In this document: positions 26,340 to 34,353 of the stretch, one piece after another | Position numbering within the stretch: the stretch's first letter is position 1 | How the letters are laid out: each line of letters opens with the position of its first letter | Made by a program: the position numbers and the translations under genes | The notes under the pieces: model-generated | What the model saw: only the letters and a program-made list of their open reading frames with translations | Databases searched by the model: none | Told to the model about the DNA's origin: nothing | Assembly: GCA_040754315.1 (NCBI GenBank) | Contig: JBFMCS010000032.1 | Location: forward strand, 1-64,000 | Length of the DNA stretch: 64,000 nt | From: Bacillota bacterium | GTDB taxonomy: Bacteria; Bacillota; Sulfobacillia; DUSP01; JBFMCS01 | Reading direction: 5' to 3'

Positions 26340-27044
26340 TCACCAAGTTTCTTTCGCCCGCATCTCCCTCAGCCTCAGGTAATTCAGGTTGAGGTGCTCA
26401 AACGCTGACCTTATCTGACTGCGCATTTCACTCTCACAATCCTCAGGGTTCTTTGCGCGTAGTGCCTCAAGCAGCCTGTGATGTTCCTTTATGGATTTCA
26501 CTTCTTCGATGGGAAGCCCGAAGAAACTGTCGTAGAATATGAGGCACAGGTTGCTGCGGTCTAACAAGCTCTTCAGAATGGAGGCCAGAACCTCGTTCCG
26601 CGAAGCGTCCGCGATTAGCCCGTGAATAGCGTCATTCGCCGATACGTAAGCCTCGAAATCCTGGTTCAGACAGGCTTTTTCTTCCTCTTCGAGGAGCCGT
26701 TCCAGCCTGTCTAGTTCCTCCGGCGTTATGGCAGCAGACGCCAGTCTGGCCGCGAAGCCCTCCAGGACCTCTCTAACCCTGTAGACCTGCTCGATCTCAC
26801 TGGCAGACATTTCAGCTATAAAAGCCCCGTTTTTTGGAACCATCTTCACGAGCCCCTCATAAGACAGTCTCCTGAGAGCGTTCCTGATAGGAGTGCGGCT
26901 TACCCCGAACCTCTCGGCGAGCCTTAATTCCACCAGTTGTGAGCCTGCGGGAAGCACCTGCGTGACGATGGCTCTCTTGATCTCCCTGTATACTCTGTCT
27001 TCGGGTCCAATGTCCCTGTCGCCGGGCGTCATGTGTGAAGGCAT
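26340..27044 (-). CDS. GntR-family transcriptional regulator with FCD domain
   Basis: The first ~80 residues form the GntR winged helix (VYREIKRAIV, RLAERFGVSRTPIRNALRRL) and the rest is the all-helical FCD effector domain of the FadR subfamily, which commonly binds carboxylates or amino acids through a metal site. The ATG at 27044 follows GGGGAG. It is the first gene of the minus-strand cluster and most likely controls it, with the palindrome at 23201 as a candidate site. Confidence 0.9.
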   Translation of the reverse strand: MPSHMTPGDRDIGPEDRVYREIKRAIVTQVLPAGSQLVELRLAERFGVSRTPIRNALRRLSYEGLVKMVPKNGAFIAEMSASEIEQVYRVREVLEGFAARLASAAITPEELDRLERLLEEEEKACLNQDFEAYVSANDAIHGLIADASRNEVLASILKSLLDRSNLCLIFYDSFFGLPIEEVKSIKEHHRLLEALRAKNPEDCESEMRSQIRSAFEHLNLNYLRLREMRAKETW

Positions 27045-27167
27045 TTTTCACTCCCCATGGTTGGATACGATATTGGATCCACTTCTGCATCCATTCCAGA
27101 ATCCCTTCTCTGACGGCAGCTTCTCTATGCCTGAGAGCACCAAGTCCACCAGGAGGCTCTAGGCAGG

Positions 27168-27320
27168 ATGAGCCGCCTGGATGGGATCCTGTGCTTCATC
27201 AGTAACGAGGCGGCGGAAAAACTGCCTGCGGCCGAGATAATGAGCTACTACCGCCGAAAGAATACCATGGAAGAAGCCTGCAGGGAGATGAAGGACTACC
27301 TTAACTACTCAATACTATAG
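27168..27320 (+). mobile_element. transposase remnant (IS4/IS1634-like, C-terminal part)
   Basis: A 50-codon frame encodes DGILCFISNEAAEKLPAAEI followed by YYRRKNTMEEACREMKDYL. This is the pattern of the C-terminal catalytic block (Y-x-R-x-W/x-x-E-x-x-F/C-R-x-M-K) of IS4-type transposases. Nothing before or after it is intact. It lies just upstream of the GntR promoter region and about 570 bases before the HEPN/MNT pair. Confidence 0.55.
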
Positions 27321-27892
27321 AGCAGAAACTCCACGCTCAAGGCCAACCAACCCCTGCAGGCGCCACAGGCCCTGCAACAACCAGGCGGGTGCTTGCTGAA
27401 CGGCCTTGGTCCCAAGGGGAGCAAAAAGTAGGCCAGTAGCATCACCGAGCCGGCCCCCGGACAACTGCAAGGCTTGGACTGCTGCAGCGACCTCGTCAGC
27501 CGAAGGTTCCCTGAACCCCTTGCTGAAGCGATATCACGTGTAGTAGAGAAAATCCCCTCGCGAACAACAACCACTGCCCGTTACACTGGGTATTGACAAA
27601 ATATGTCGCCAAAGTCGGGCTGTAATGTATGGTTCCTGGGAAGAGGATCATCTATAGATGCGTTGAATGAGACCACGGAGGGAAGGGCAAGAGTCGCCCA
27701 TCGATCGAGAACCAGAAAATGGCCTGCCGGGGGCACGACCTCACAGGCGAGGCTGAAATGTCGAACATACACCCTTGCATTCTATCCCAGTTTCCACAAG
27801 AAGACCGATGGCATATTGTTCCTGGAACTGATAAGCGCACCTTCAGTCAATTTCCGGAAAAGGGGACAGTAAAACAGATTGGAGGGCGTTGC
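27321..27892. other. degenerate stretch between transposase remnant and HEPN/MNT pair
   Basis: I see no intact gene. The composition is mixed and lower in GC than the flanking clusters near 27590-27900. TTGACA occurs at 27593 but without a -10 box at proper spacing. This is most likely decayed insertion-sequence DNA plus the leader of the pair at 27893. Confidence 0.4.
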
Positions 27893-28291
27893 ATGAACAA
27901 TGAAAGGACCAAGAAGAGATTGGAGGAGTATCGCAAAGCAGTCTCGCGGCTTGGAGAGGCCTTGGACGAAAATACCTCGAATCCTCTTGTTTATGATGCA
28001 ACGATCCAACGCTTTGAATTCGCTTATGAGCTGGCCTGGAAGTTGATGAGGGCCTATCTTGATTACGAAGGAATAGTGGCTGTTAATTCTCCGCGCTCCG
28101 CTTTTAAGGAAGCGTTTGCCGCAGGCTTGATAATCAATGGCGACGTCTGGATTGAGATGATTGATGATCGCAATCTTACGGTGCATACCTATAACGAGAA
28201 AATGGCCAAAGAGATCTACGATAGGATCAGAGGGGTGTATTTTGCCTCTTTTGCTGCCTTTGCGAACAAGATGAAGGAGGTGCTAGGATGA
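27893..28291 (+). CDS. HEPN-type nucleotidyltransferase substrate-binding protein (HI0074-like)
   Basis: This 132-residue helical protein matches the HI0074 family, which pairs with a minimal nucleotidyltransferase. Typical features are TIQRFEFAYELAWKLMRAYL, then SPRSAFKEAFAAGLI, then WIEMIDDRNLTVHTYNE. The ATG at 27893 lies seven bases after GGAGGG. Its stop overlaps the ATG of the MNT gene. The pair is thought to act as a toxin-antitoxin or RNA-modifying unit. Lower GC than the neighbours and transposase remnants on both sides suggest it arrived by transfer. Confidence 0.85.
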   Translation: MNNERTKKRLEEYRKAVSRLGEALDENTSNPLVYDATIQRFEFAYELAWKLMRAYLDYEGIVAVNSPRSAFKEAFAAGLIINGDVWIEMIDDRNLTVHTYNEKMAKEIYDRIRGVYFASFAAFANKMKEVLG

Positions 28292-28584
28292 ATTTGGGAT
28301 TACCACAACGCATTGTGAGCGCCATAATCAAAGAACTCCAAAAAAGCGACAATGTAACCCGGGCAGTCATCTTTGGCTCACGGGCTGAGGGGGACTACAG
28401 ATACAATTCCGATATCGATCTCGCTGTCTACTGTGAGGGAAAACTGCCTGCTGCAGTGCGGCTGGATCTGGACGAAGCAGCGGGGATATATAAGATTGAC
28501 ATCGTGGACATGAACAGTTGTCTTGATGAGAATCTGCGCCGAAGGGTTGAAGAACGCGGGGTGGAGATATACAGCTCGGCCTAA
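28288..28584 (+). CDS. MNT-family nucleotidyltransferase (HI0073-like)
   Basis: This 98-residue protein carries GSRAEGDYRYNSDIDLAVYC, the GSxxxG and DxD signature of the pol-beta-type minimal nucleotidyltransferases. Its ATG overlaps the stop of the HEPN-like gene, giving the standard two-gene unit. The family likely transfers a nucleotide to its partner or to RNA. It is intact, unlike the toxin half of the other MNT/HEPN pair at 9174-9809, and is not closely similar to that one. Confidence 0.85.
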   Translation: MNLGLPQRIVSAIIKELQKSDNVTRAVIFGSRAEGDYRYNSDIDLAVYCEGKLPAAVRLDLDEAAGIYKIDIVDMNSCLDENLRRRVEERGVEIYSSA

Positions 28585-28761
28585 GAAGCGGGGAGTCTAC
28601 CGCCGTTGCTGCAAGTTCTCATTTAGTCACAGACTCATGGGTATTCGGTTAAGTCCCGGAAGGCCAGTACACAGGTGACATATTATCCCTGGGGATCGGA
28701 AACCAGTAGAATTTGGGCGGCCCTAGTAGAATGTCTTCCCTCAACACCCCAAGAAGAAACA

Positions 28762-29018
28762 GATGTGTGTAATCGACGATCCCCACGCATAGGCCTAATC
28801 AAGCGCAACCGCAAGATCGATCCGGTTGCGTTTTTCTGGGTACTGGTGCTGGGTTTTGGGACTTGAGTGGAAAGGACCTTTGCTTCTTTGCGGCAGGCCT
28901 ATCAAATGGTGCCCGCGAAGTCCATCGTGCCTTCCGGCCTTCTCCGATCCCTTGACGTCGACACTGCTGGCTCTGAAACCTTTGCGCGGCAATCCAGGAT
29001 GGCCACCTCTCTATGAGT
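28762..29018 (+). mobile_element. transposase remnant (IS4-like, N-terminal part)
   Basis: The plus-strand frame reads GLIKRNRKIDPVAFFWVLVL, meets a TGA at 28864-28866, then continues VERTFASLRQAYQMVPAKSI. This resembles the N-terminal block of IS4-type transposases. It is truncated and stopped, so inactive. With the C-terminal fragment at 27168 it frames the HEPN/MNT pair. Confidence 0.5.
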
Positions 29019-29053
29019 GCTCTCTCGGCATGCCCCTCCGTAAACGATAGGCG

Positions 29054-29081
29054 GGCCGCCTCAGGATGGGTGGCCTTTTTT
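29054..29081 (+). terminator. terminator facing the minus-strand QueG-like gene
   Basis: GGCCGCC (29054-29060) pairs with GGTGGCC (29069-29075), with one G-U pair, and six T follow. It would end plus-strand transcripts coming from the HEPN/MNT region just before the convergent gene that ends at 29087. Confidence 0.55.
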
Positions 29082-29086
29082 AGAGA

Positions 29087-29863
29087 TCAGGGTATGCGTG
29101 TCTCGCACGGCACCTCGGTCTGGCACTTGGCGCAGCCGTACCTGGGCTCGAACATGGGCTTCACCACATCATCTATGTAGCGCCTGCATGCTTCCTTGTC
29201 CTTTCCCTCTGTGGTGATGGCGCCGGATGGGCACCGGTCGACGCAGGCCCCGCACTCACCCCGGTCCAGCCAGGGGCAGTGGGAGTAGTGCGTGATAAAG
29301 GGTCTGGGGGTGGCCTCCATCTCCAGGTCAGTCACAACGCTTCCGAACCTCCCTGCCGAACCCCGCTGGGTTATCAATGACCTGCTCAGGCCGAAGGTTC
29401 CGAGGCCGGCGGCGAAGGCCACATGCCGCTCGGACCAGTTGGAGGAGAGGTCCCTCACGGTGTACTCCTGGGCCAGGGCAGGGGCCACAGCCTGGTAGCC
29501 CAGGCCCTCCAGGTGGGTCACCAGGAAGCGGCGAAGGCTGTCGTTAAAGGCCTCCCCGTCTATTCTCGCGGAACACCATTCCGGGGAGGGAAGGCCCGGG
29601 CGGTAGTTCGAGGACCGGACCTCCTCGCTGAAGGGTAGGAAGTAGGATATAACCGTCTTGGCCCCGGGCAGCCACTCCCCGGGGGGGCGAAAGCCAGGCA
29701 TGCCCACGGCTGGCTCCCTAAGCCTCTCGAACATGAAGTCCTCAGCATCCGCGAATGCTACCAGCGGTTCATCCCAGATGCGCATGCCCCCATGGGCCTT
29801 CAGGGCGTTTCCGGGCCTCTCCATGAAGTGCCGCAGGGCCTCTTGTATCACTTGACGGCTCAC
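29087..29863 (-). CDS. QueG-like 4Fe-4S protein (epoxyqueuosine reductase-related)
   Basis: The C-terminal part has a ferredoxin-like cysteine run (CPWLDRGECGACVDRCPSGA), then further cysteines in YGCAKCQTEVPCE, enough for two 4Fe-4S clusters. The rest resembles the cobalamin-binding epoxyqueuosine reductase family, but at 258 residues it is shorter than QueG and lacks the HEAT-repeat tail. These short homologues are common in Clostridia and are probably reductases of unknown substrate. I place the start at GTG 29863, behind GGGGGG; an ATG at 29887 is in frame but has no ribosome site. Confidence 0.75.
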   Translation of the reverse strand: MSRQVIQEALRHFMERPGNALKAHGGMRIWDEPLVAFADAEDFMFERLREPAVGMPGFRPPGEWLPGAKTVISYFLPFSEEVRSSNYRPGLPSPEWCSARIDGEAFNDSLRRFLVTHLEGLGYQAVAPALAQEYTVRDLSSNWSERHVAFAAGLGTFGLSRSLITQRGSAGRFGSVVTDLEMEATPRPFITHYSHCPWLDRGECGACVDRCPSGAITTEGKDKEACRRYIDDVVKPMFEPRYGCAKCQTEVPCETRIP

Positions 29864-30035
29864 TCTCGAGCCCCCCAGGCCTAGCATGGCCAGGCGGTAT
29901 TTGCCAGATCCATTCGCCGGGCGGGGCACGGGGTCCTTTCGGCGGGGGAATATATACTGGTCCAGGAGGAATCTGGACAGGCTCGCTGAAACTGTGGAAG
30001 AACCCCCATTAGCCTTAAGGGGAGGTTTTCCAGTG

Positions 30036-30572
30036 ATGGCATGGCTCCTCGTCGCCCTGGGCTTCACGCTCTTCTGCTCCGTGGTAGTCCCCTCTTTCTG
30101 GGGGGGAGCCTGGAGCCCCACGCCCATGAGGGTAGTCGACGGCATGCTGGACATGGCCCAGCTGGCGGGCCATGAGACCCTCTACGACCTGGGGGCGGGG
30201 GATGGCAGGGTGCTCTTCCGGGCCGCCAAGACCCGGGCGGCCCAGGTGGTGGGGGTTGAGATAGACCCGGTCAAGTGCTGGCTCCTGAAGGCCATGGTGT
30301 ACGCCAAGGGCCTATCGTCTGTGAGGATAGTGAAGGGAGACTTCTTCCGGGTGGACCTATCCGGGGCTGACGTGGTGTTCCTGTACCTCTCACCGGCTGC
30401 CCACAACAGGCTCAGGGAGAAACTTGAGAGGGAACTGAAGACAGGAGCCAGGGTGGTGAGCTACAGGCGTGTGATGCCCGGTTGGAGGGCGGCACAGGTG
30501 GACCCATCAAGACGGCTCTTCCTTTATCAAATTGGGCAGGAGACGGGGTGTGGGCAAGATGGCAACCAATAG
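30036..30572 (+). CDS. membrane-anchored class I SAM-dependent methyltransferase
   Basis: An N-terminal hydrophobic helix (~residues 1-20) is followed by a Rossmann methyltransferase core with motif I LYDLGAGDGRVLF, the acidic ribose-binding residue in VVGVEIDP, and DVVFLYLSP at the end of strand 4. The length (178 residues) fits a small anchored methyltransferase. AGGGGAGG precedes both the ATG at 30036 and an in-frame GTG at 30033. The substrate is unknown; a membrane lipid or quinone-type acceptor is possible. It overlaps the flippase-like gene downstream by 23 bases. Confidence 0.78.
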   Translation: MAWLLVALGFTLFCSVVVPSFWGGAWSPTPMRVVDGMLDMAQLAGHETLYDLGAGDGRVLFRAAKTRAAQVVGVEIDPVKCWLLKAMVYAKGLSSVRIVKGDFFRVDLSGADVVFLYLSPAAHNRLREKLERELKTGARVVSYRRVMPGWRAAQVDPSRRLFLYQIGQETGCGQDGNQ

Positions 30573-31572
30573 GGGCGGCATGGAGGGGTTCAGTCCCAAG
30601 AGGATGGCGCTTGGGCTCTTTTCATCCCTTGGTCTGAGCTTCATCGTCATATATATCCTGCTTCATCGCTACCGGCTGGAGCAGGATCTCGGCGACATCC
30701 TGGCGAGCCTTCCTGCCCCCTTCATTCTTGCCGCCCTACTCCTCCTGCTTATAGGATGGGTCGCCGATGCCCTCCGGATCCGGGAGCTGGCAGGCATCTT
30801 CGGGATCCCCCTTCCCCTGAGGCTGGCCTTTCCCGCAGTCCTGGCGGGCAACTTCGCCATCAACATCACGCCCTTCTACATGGGGGCGGGGCTTGTGCAC
30901 ATCTACGTCTTCCGGGAAAAGGGCCTGGACCTCCCCCGGTCCACCGCGGCCGTTGCCGGGGGAGCCCTGGTGTCCCACGCATCCCAGGCCATCCTGGCCC
31001 TGGTGAGCCTTGTGCTTACCTGGGAGGCGGTGGCCCTGTCCCTGACCGCCAGCCGAGCGCTGGTGATAGGGTTGTCGACTTACCTGGCTTTCATCGTTGC
31101 CCTGGGAATAGTGGCAGGCTTGGTTGAGGACCCATCCAGGCTGCTAGGGGGCCTCCTGAGGTACCCGCAGGCACGGTGGGCGGGGGATCGCCTCAGGGAC
31201 TTCCACCGGGGCCTTGCCCTGCTCCTCAAGGCGGGTCCCAGGCGGCTTGGCCGCATGTTCCTGTTTTCCCTGGTCTACCTCGTATCCTTCTACTCCATAA
31301 CCCCTGTTCTCCTGGCGGGCATGGGGTTTTCCCAGCCTCTGGGCCAGGTAATCGCCTTCCAGCTGGTGCTCTTCTTCGCCGCATCCCTGGCGCCCACCCC
31401 AGGCAGCGCCGGCGCCATAGAACTGGGTGCCTTCTCGCTGTTCTCCTTCATCGTCCCCCTGGACATCCTGGGCAACTTCCTGGTGTGGTGGAGGCTGCTC
31501 ACCTTCTACCTGAATGTCCTCGTGGGCACTGGCCCCTTCATCTACCTGGCCATTGGGAGGACGTGGTCCTAG
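30550..31572 (+). CDS. lysylphosphatidylglycerol synthase TM-region / UPF0104 flippase-like membrane protein
   Basis: This ~340-residue protein has about eight membrane helices and the LPG_synthase_TM (AglD-like) pattern: NFAINITPFYMGAGLVHIYVF, then GGALVSHASQAILAL, then ASLAPTPGSAGAIELGAF. The P-x-P-G-x-x-G-x-x-E block is the family hallmark. Such proteins without the synthetase domain are likely lipid flippases. The GTG at 30550 is seven bases after AGGAG; an ATG at 30559 is in frame. It is coupled to the methyltransferase upstream, so the pair may modify and move a membrane lipid. Confidence 0.82.
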   Translation: MGKMATNRGGMEGFSPKRMALGLFSSLGLSFIVIYILLHRYRLEQDLGDILASLPAPFILAALLLLLIGWVADALRIRELAGIFGIPLPLRLAFPAVLAGNFAINITPFYMGAGLVHIYVFREKGLDLPRSTAAVAGGALVSHASQAILALVSLVLTWEAVALSLTASRALVIGLSTYLAFIVALGIVAGLVEDPSRLLGGLLRYPQARWAGDRLRDFHRGLALLLKAGPRRLGRMFLFSLVYLVSFYSITPVLLAGMGFSQPLGQVIAFQLVLFFAASLAPTPGSAGAIELGAFSLFSFIVPLDILGNFLVWWRLLTFYLNVLVGTGPFIYLAIGRTWS

Positions 31573-31709
31573 GGTCAGTCATCAAAGGGAACCACGTAGA
31601 TACCCCTTCCTGGAACCGCCGAGGCGTAGAATACATCCCCCAATCAAAGTCCCCTCTTTTCCAGCTGAGCCAGGAGTTGCTGCCGGGTAATCCCGGCCCT
31701 TGGCAGGTT

Positions 31710-32254
31710 CTACTCGTTGATGGCCCCTTCCTCCACCAGTGAGGTGGCGACGGCAGGCCTCACCGGCACGCTCAGGACCTTTGGTGTGGCAGGGGCTGCC
31801 TCAGACTTCCGCAGGAGGCTTAGCGTCCCGTTCTGCTCCAGGACCGCGGTGTCAACCTCTGCAGGGTCGAAAACGCCTTGCTCCCTCAGGAGCATCAATA
31901 CATCATCGATGCCGTAGTGCACACTCGCCATCTGGCGGGGGAGCATCCAGCCATCCCTGGTAATGACCTGGGGTTCAGAGGTTACCAGGCGGGACAGGGC
32001 ACGCCTGCGTGTGGAGAGAGAGGCGATGACCCTCTGGAGAAGGCCAACGAGGATCACAGGAGCACCGTGGGGGTGTGGGGAACCGCAGGGTCAGCCAGAT
32101 CCGCCCCGACTATGGCGCCCATGAGCACCAGGACCAAGAAGTCAAAGACCAGGAGCTCGGCAATGGGCCTCCTATCCATTACGAGTAGGGCCACCAGCAC
32201 CAGGATAGGTATGACCGCGATAATCCGGAGCGCCACCTGGGCGAAGCCAGCCAA
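31710..32254 (-). pseudogene. DUF421 (YetF-like) membrane protein, split by frameshift
   Basis: Read on the minus strand, the first frame gives two membrane segments with MDRRPIAELLVFDFLV and VGADLADPAVPHTPTVLL, then a TGA. The next frame, reached by a one-base step back, continues VILVGLLQRVIASLSTRRR, then EPQVITRDGW and DVLMLLREQGVFDPAEVDTA. Together they make one normal DUF421 protein, so the gene looks frameshifted. The TGA overlaps a GTG (GTGA), so two coupled polypeptides are an alternative. A TTG near 32254 with AAGGGGG upstream is a plausible start. It is divergent from mraZ. Confidence 0.6.
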
Positions 32255-32424
32255 CCCTGAATGCCCCCTTGGCCTCTTCCCCGCCGCAACCTGGCACATG
32301 CCGGCCAATGCCAAGGTGAAGGGCTTGGCGGGATTCTGGGCCCACACCTTGCCGCACAAATTTTTTCCATCGCGAAGGAGGAATTCCCCAAAGTAGAGGC
32401 GAATGGTGACCGTACTGGTGGAGC

Positions 32425-32443
32425 AAAGTGGGGAAAAGTGGGG
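32425..32443 (+). promoter_or_regulatory. MraZ boxes (direct repeats upstream of mraZ)
   Basis: AAAGTGGGG occurs twice with a ten-base period (32425-32433 and 32435-32443), about 20 bases before the mraZ start and just upstream of its ribosome site. MraZ is known to bind tandem GTG/TGGG repeats with this period ahead of its own gene. A degenerate third unit follows at 32445-32453. This predicts autoregulation of the whole cluster. Confidence 0.8.
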
Positions 32444-32463
32444 ACACACTGGAGGAGAGCGCG

Positions 32464-32895
32464 GTGCTGATCGGGGAATACCAGCACACCATAGATGACA
32501 AGGGCCGGATAGCAGTCCCCTCCCGCCTCCGGGAGGACCTCGGTGAGCGCTTCATCGTCACCAGGGGCCTGGAGAACTGCCTCTTCGTATTCCCCATGAG
32601 CGAATGGGAACTGGTAAGAGAGAGGCTTCGCTCCCTGTCCTTCACCAAGTCCGATGCCAGGGCCTTCACCCGGTACCTCTTCTCCGGGGCCATGGAGGGA
32701 GAGGTGGACAGGCAGGGGCGGGTGCTGATTACCCCCACACTAAGGGACTACGCGAAGCTGGAGAAGGACGTGATGGTCATCGGCGTATCCACAAGGGTTG
32801 AGATATGGAGCAAGGAGCAGTGGGAGGCCTACCGCGAGAAGGCGGATCTCTCCTACGAGGACATAGCCGAGAAACTGGCAGAGGTTGATCTGTGA
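32464..32895 (+). CDS. mraZ: transcriptional regulator MraZ
   Basis: This 143-residue protein has two SpoVT/AbrB-like halves, each with the DKGRIAVPSRLRE or DRQGRVLITPTLRDYA type of motif. MraZ forms a ring that binds repeats before its own gene. The GTG at 32464 lies six bases after GGAGGAG and gives the conserved N-terminus (LIGEYQHTIDDKGR). It is the first gene of the dcw cluster and overlaps rsmH by one base. Confidence 0.95.
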   Translation: MLIGEYQHTIDDKGRIAVPSRLREDLGERFIVTRGLENCLFVFPMSEWELVRERLRSLSFTKSDARAFTRYLFSGAMEGEVDRQGRVLITPTLRDYAKLEKDVMVIGVSTRVEIWSKEQWEAYREKADLSYEDIAEKLAEVDL

Positions 32896-33806
32896 TGAGC
32901 GAGGCCTTCCACAGGCCTGTGATGGTCCAGGAGGTCCTGGACCTCCTGGGGGACTTGGGTGACGGGGTGTTTGTGGACGCAACGGTGGGCGGCGGAGGCC
33001 ACAGCCTGGCGGTCCTGGACCGCTGGACGGGGCTGAGGGCGGTTGTGATGGACCGGGACCCCGATGCCCTGGAAGAGGCTGCCAGGACACTGGGGTGTTA
33101 CGGGGACAGGGTGACCATGAGACAGGCCAGGTTCTCTTGCCTGGAGCGCATCCTGGGGGACCTGGGATTGGAGGGAGCCCACGGCATCCTGATGGACCTG
33201 GGGGTATCCTCTCACCAGCTGGACCAGCCGGAGCGGGGCTTCACCTACAGGGGCGAGCGTCTTGACATGAGAATGGACCCGGAGGACTCCATCGACGCAG
33301 TCACGTTGCTTAACACATGGCCGGAGGCGGATATCGCCAGAGCGCTCCGGCAGTATGGCGAGGAACGGTGGGCACCCAGGATAGCCCGTTTTATCACGAA
33401 AAGGAGGCCCCTTAAGACCGCAGGCGAGCTGGTAGAGGTCATCAAGGATGCCATTCCCGCCAAGTTCAGGAGGACCGGGCCACACCCGGCGCGCAGGACC
33501 TTCCAGGCGCTCCGGATCGCAGTGAACCGGGAGATGGAGGAACTGCAAGAGGGGCTGGCGGCGGCAGCCAGGGCCTGCCTCCCCGGAGGCCGGGTAGTGG
33601 TCTTGTGCTATCACTCCCTTGAGGACCGCATGGTGAAGTCATCCTTCAGGGAATGGAGTCAATCTGGTTGTTTCCGGGTCCTAACCCCAAGACCGCTGAG
33701 GCCAGAGCCAGCGGAGGTCGAGGCTAACCCCAGATCCCGCAGCGCCCGGCTCAGGGCTGCCCAGAGGGTCTCAGGTATAGGGGCATCAGGGAGGGAATAC
33801 ACATGA
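32895..33806 (+). CDS. rsmH: 16S rRNA (cytosine1402-N4)-methyltransferase RsmH (MraW)
   Basis: The SAM-binding motif VDATVGGGGHS, the GILMDLGVSSHQLDQPERGF block and the C-terminal CYHSLEDRMVK motif identify RsmH, which methylates N4 of C1402 in the ribosomal decoding centre. At 303 residues it is of normal length. The ATG at 32895 overlaps the mraZ stop (TGATG). It is the usual second gene of the cluster. Confidence 0.96.
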   Translation: MSEAFHRPVMVQEVLDLLGDLGDGVFVDATVGGGGHSLAVLDRWTGLRAVVMDRDPDALEEAARTLGCYGDRVTMRQARFSCLERILGDLGLEGAHGILMDLGVSSHQLDQPERGFTYRGERLDMRMDPEDSIDAVTLLNTWPEADIARALRQYGEERWAPRIARFITKRRPLKTAGELVEVIKDAIPAKFRRTGPHPARRTFQALRIAVNREMEELQEGLAAAARACLPGGRVVVLCYHSLEDRMVKSSFREWSQSGCFRVLTPRPLRPEPAEVEANPRSRSARLRAAQRVSGIGASGREYT

Positions 33807-34300
33807 TACAGGCTGCCCATCTGGCCAAAGGACCAGGGCGCCTGGCAAGGCGCAAGGCTCCCGTGCGCGCGGGAGCCAGCCGGCTTCAGGCCGTTCGCGC
33901 CCCCAAGGCATCATCCAGGGCACGGTATATCCGGGAATTCGCTGCCACCAGTGCCATGGTGGGGCTCCTGGCCTGCCTGGGACTGGCCCTGGTAGCCAGC
34001 CAGACCCTGGTAGCCTACACCGGCTACCGGGTCGTGGAGCTGAAAGCGGAACTCGGGGCGCTCCAAGGCGAAGGTCAGAGACTGGACCTGGAAATAGCCA
34101 GGTTGAGCTCCCCAGACAGAATAGAGAAGGAGGCTGTCGAGCGTTTGGGGATGTGCGCTCCCGGCGAGGTTAGGATGGTCGCTATGGAGGTTCCTGACCC
34201 TTCAAGGGATCTGGCTACCGAGTCCAGGCAGGGTTTCTGGCGCACGCTGGCTGGCACGCTGCTGAGAGGAATAGGGCGGGCTGTAGCCGGTTCACCCTGA
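33803..34300 (+). CDS. ftsL: cell division protein FtsL-like
   Basis: This 165-residue bitopic protein has a basic cytoplasmic N-terminus (~50 residues), one membrane helix (~50-75) and a coiled-coil-type segment (VVELKAELGALQGEGQRLDLEIARL) followed by the SSPDRIEKEAVERLGM motif seen in FtsL/DivIC proteins. It overlaps rsmH by four bases and precedes the division PBP, the standard FtsL position. It should link FtsQ and the FtsW-PBP pair at the septum. Sequence conservation in this family is low, so position is part of the support. Confidence 0.85.
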   Translation: MIQAAHLAKGPGRLARRKAPVRAGASRLQAVRAPKASSRARYIREFAATSAMVGLLACLGLALVASQTLVAYTGYRVVELKAELGALQGEGQRLDLEIARLSSPDRIEKEAVERLGMCAPGEVRMVAMEVPDPSRDLATESRQGFWRTLAGTLLRGIGRAVAGSP

Positions 34301-34353
34301 ACGGGTTCGACGGCCCCTTGGGCGACTCCGCCCTGGGGAAGGAGGGGTAGGCC

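Noticed and set aside
28804-28835. Hairpin CGCAACCG/CGGTTGCG followed by five T, looking like a terminator after the HEPN/MNT pair
   Set aside because: The same bases encode the RNRKIDPVAFF part of a transposase remnant, so the symmetry is probably accidental coding sequence. It might still terminate, but I do not call it.
29886-30035. N-terminal extension of the methyltransferase reading frame
   Set aside because: The extension is arginine-rich, has no ribosome site and overlaps the divergent gene; the AGGGGAGG before 30033-30036 marks the true start.
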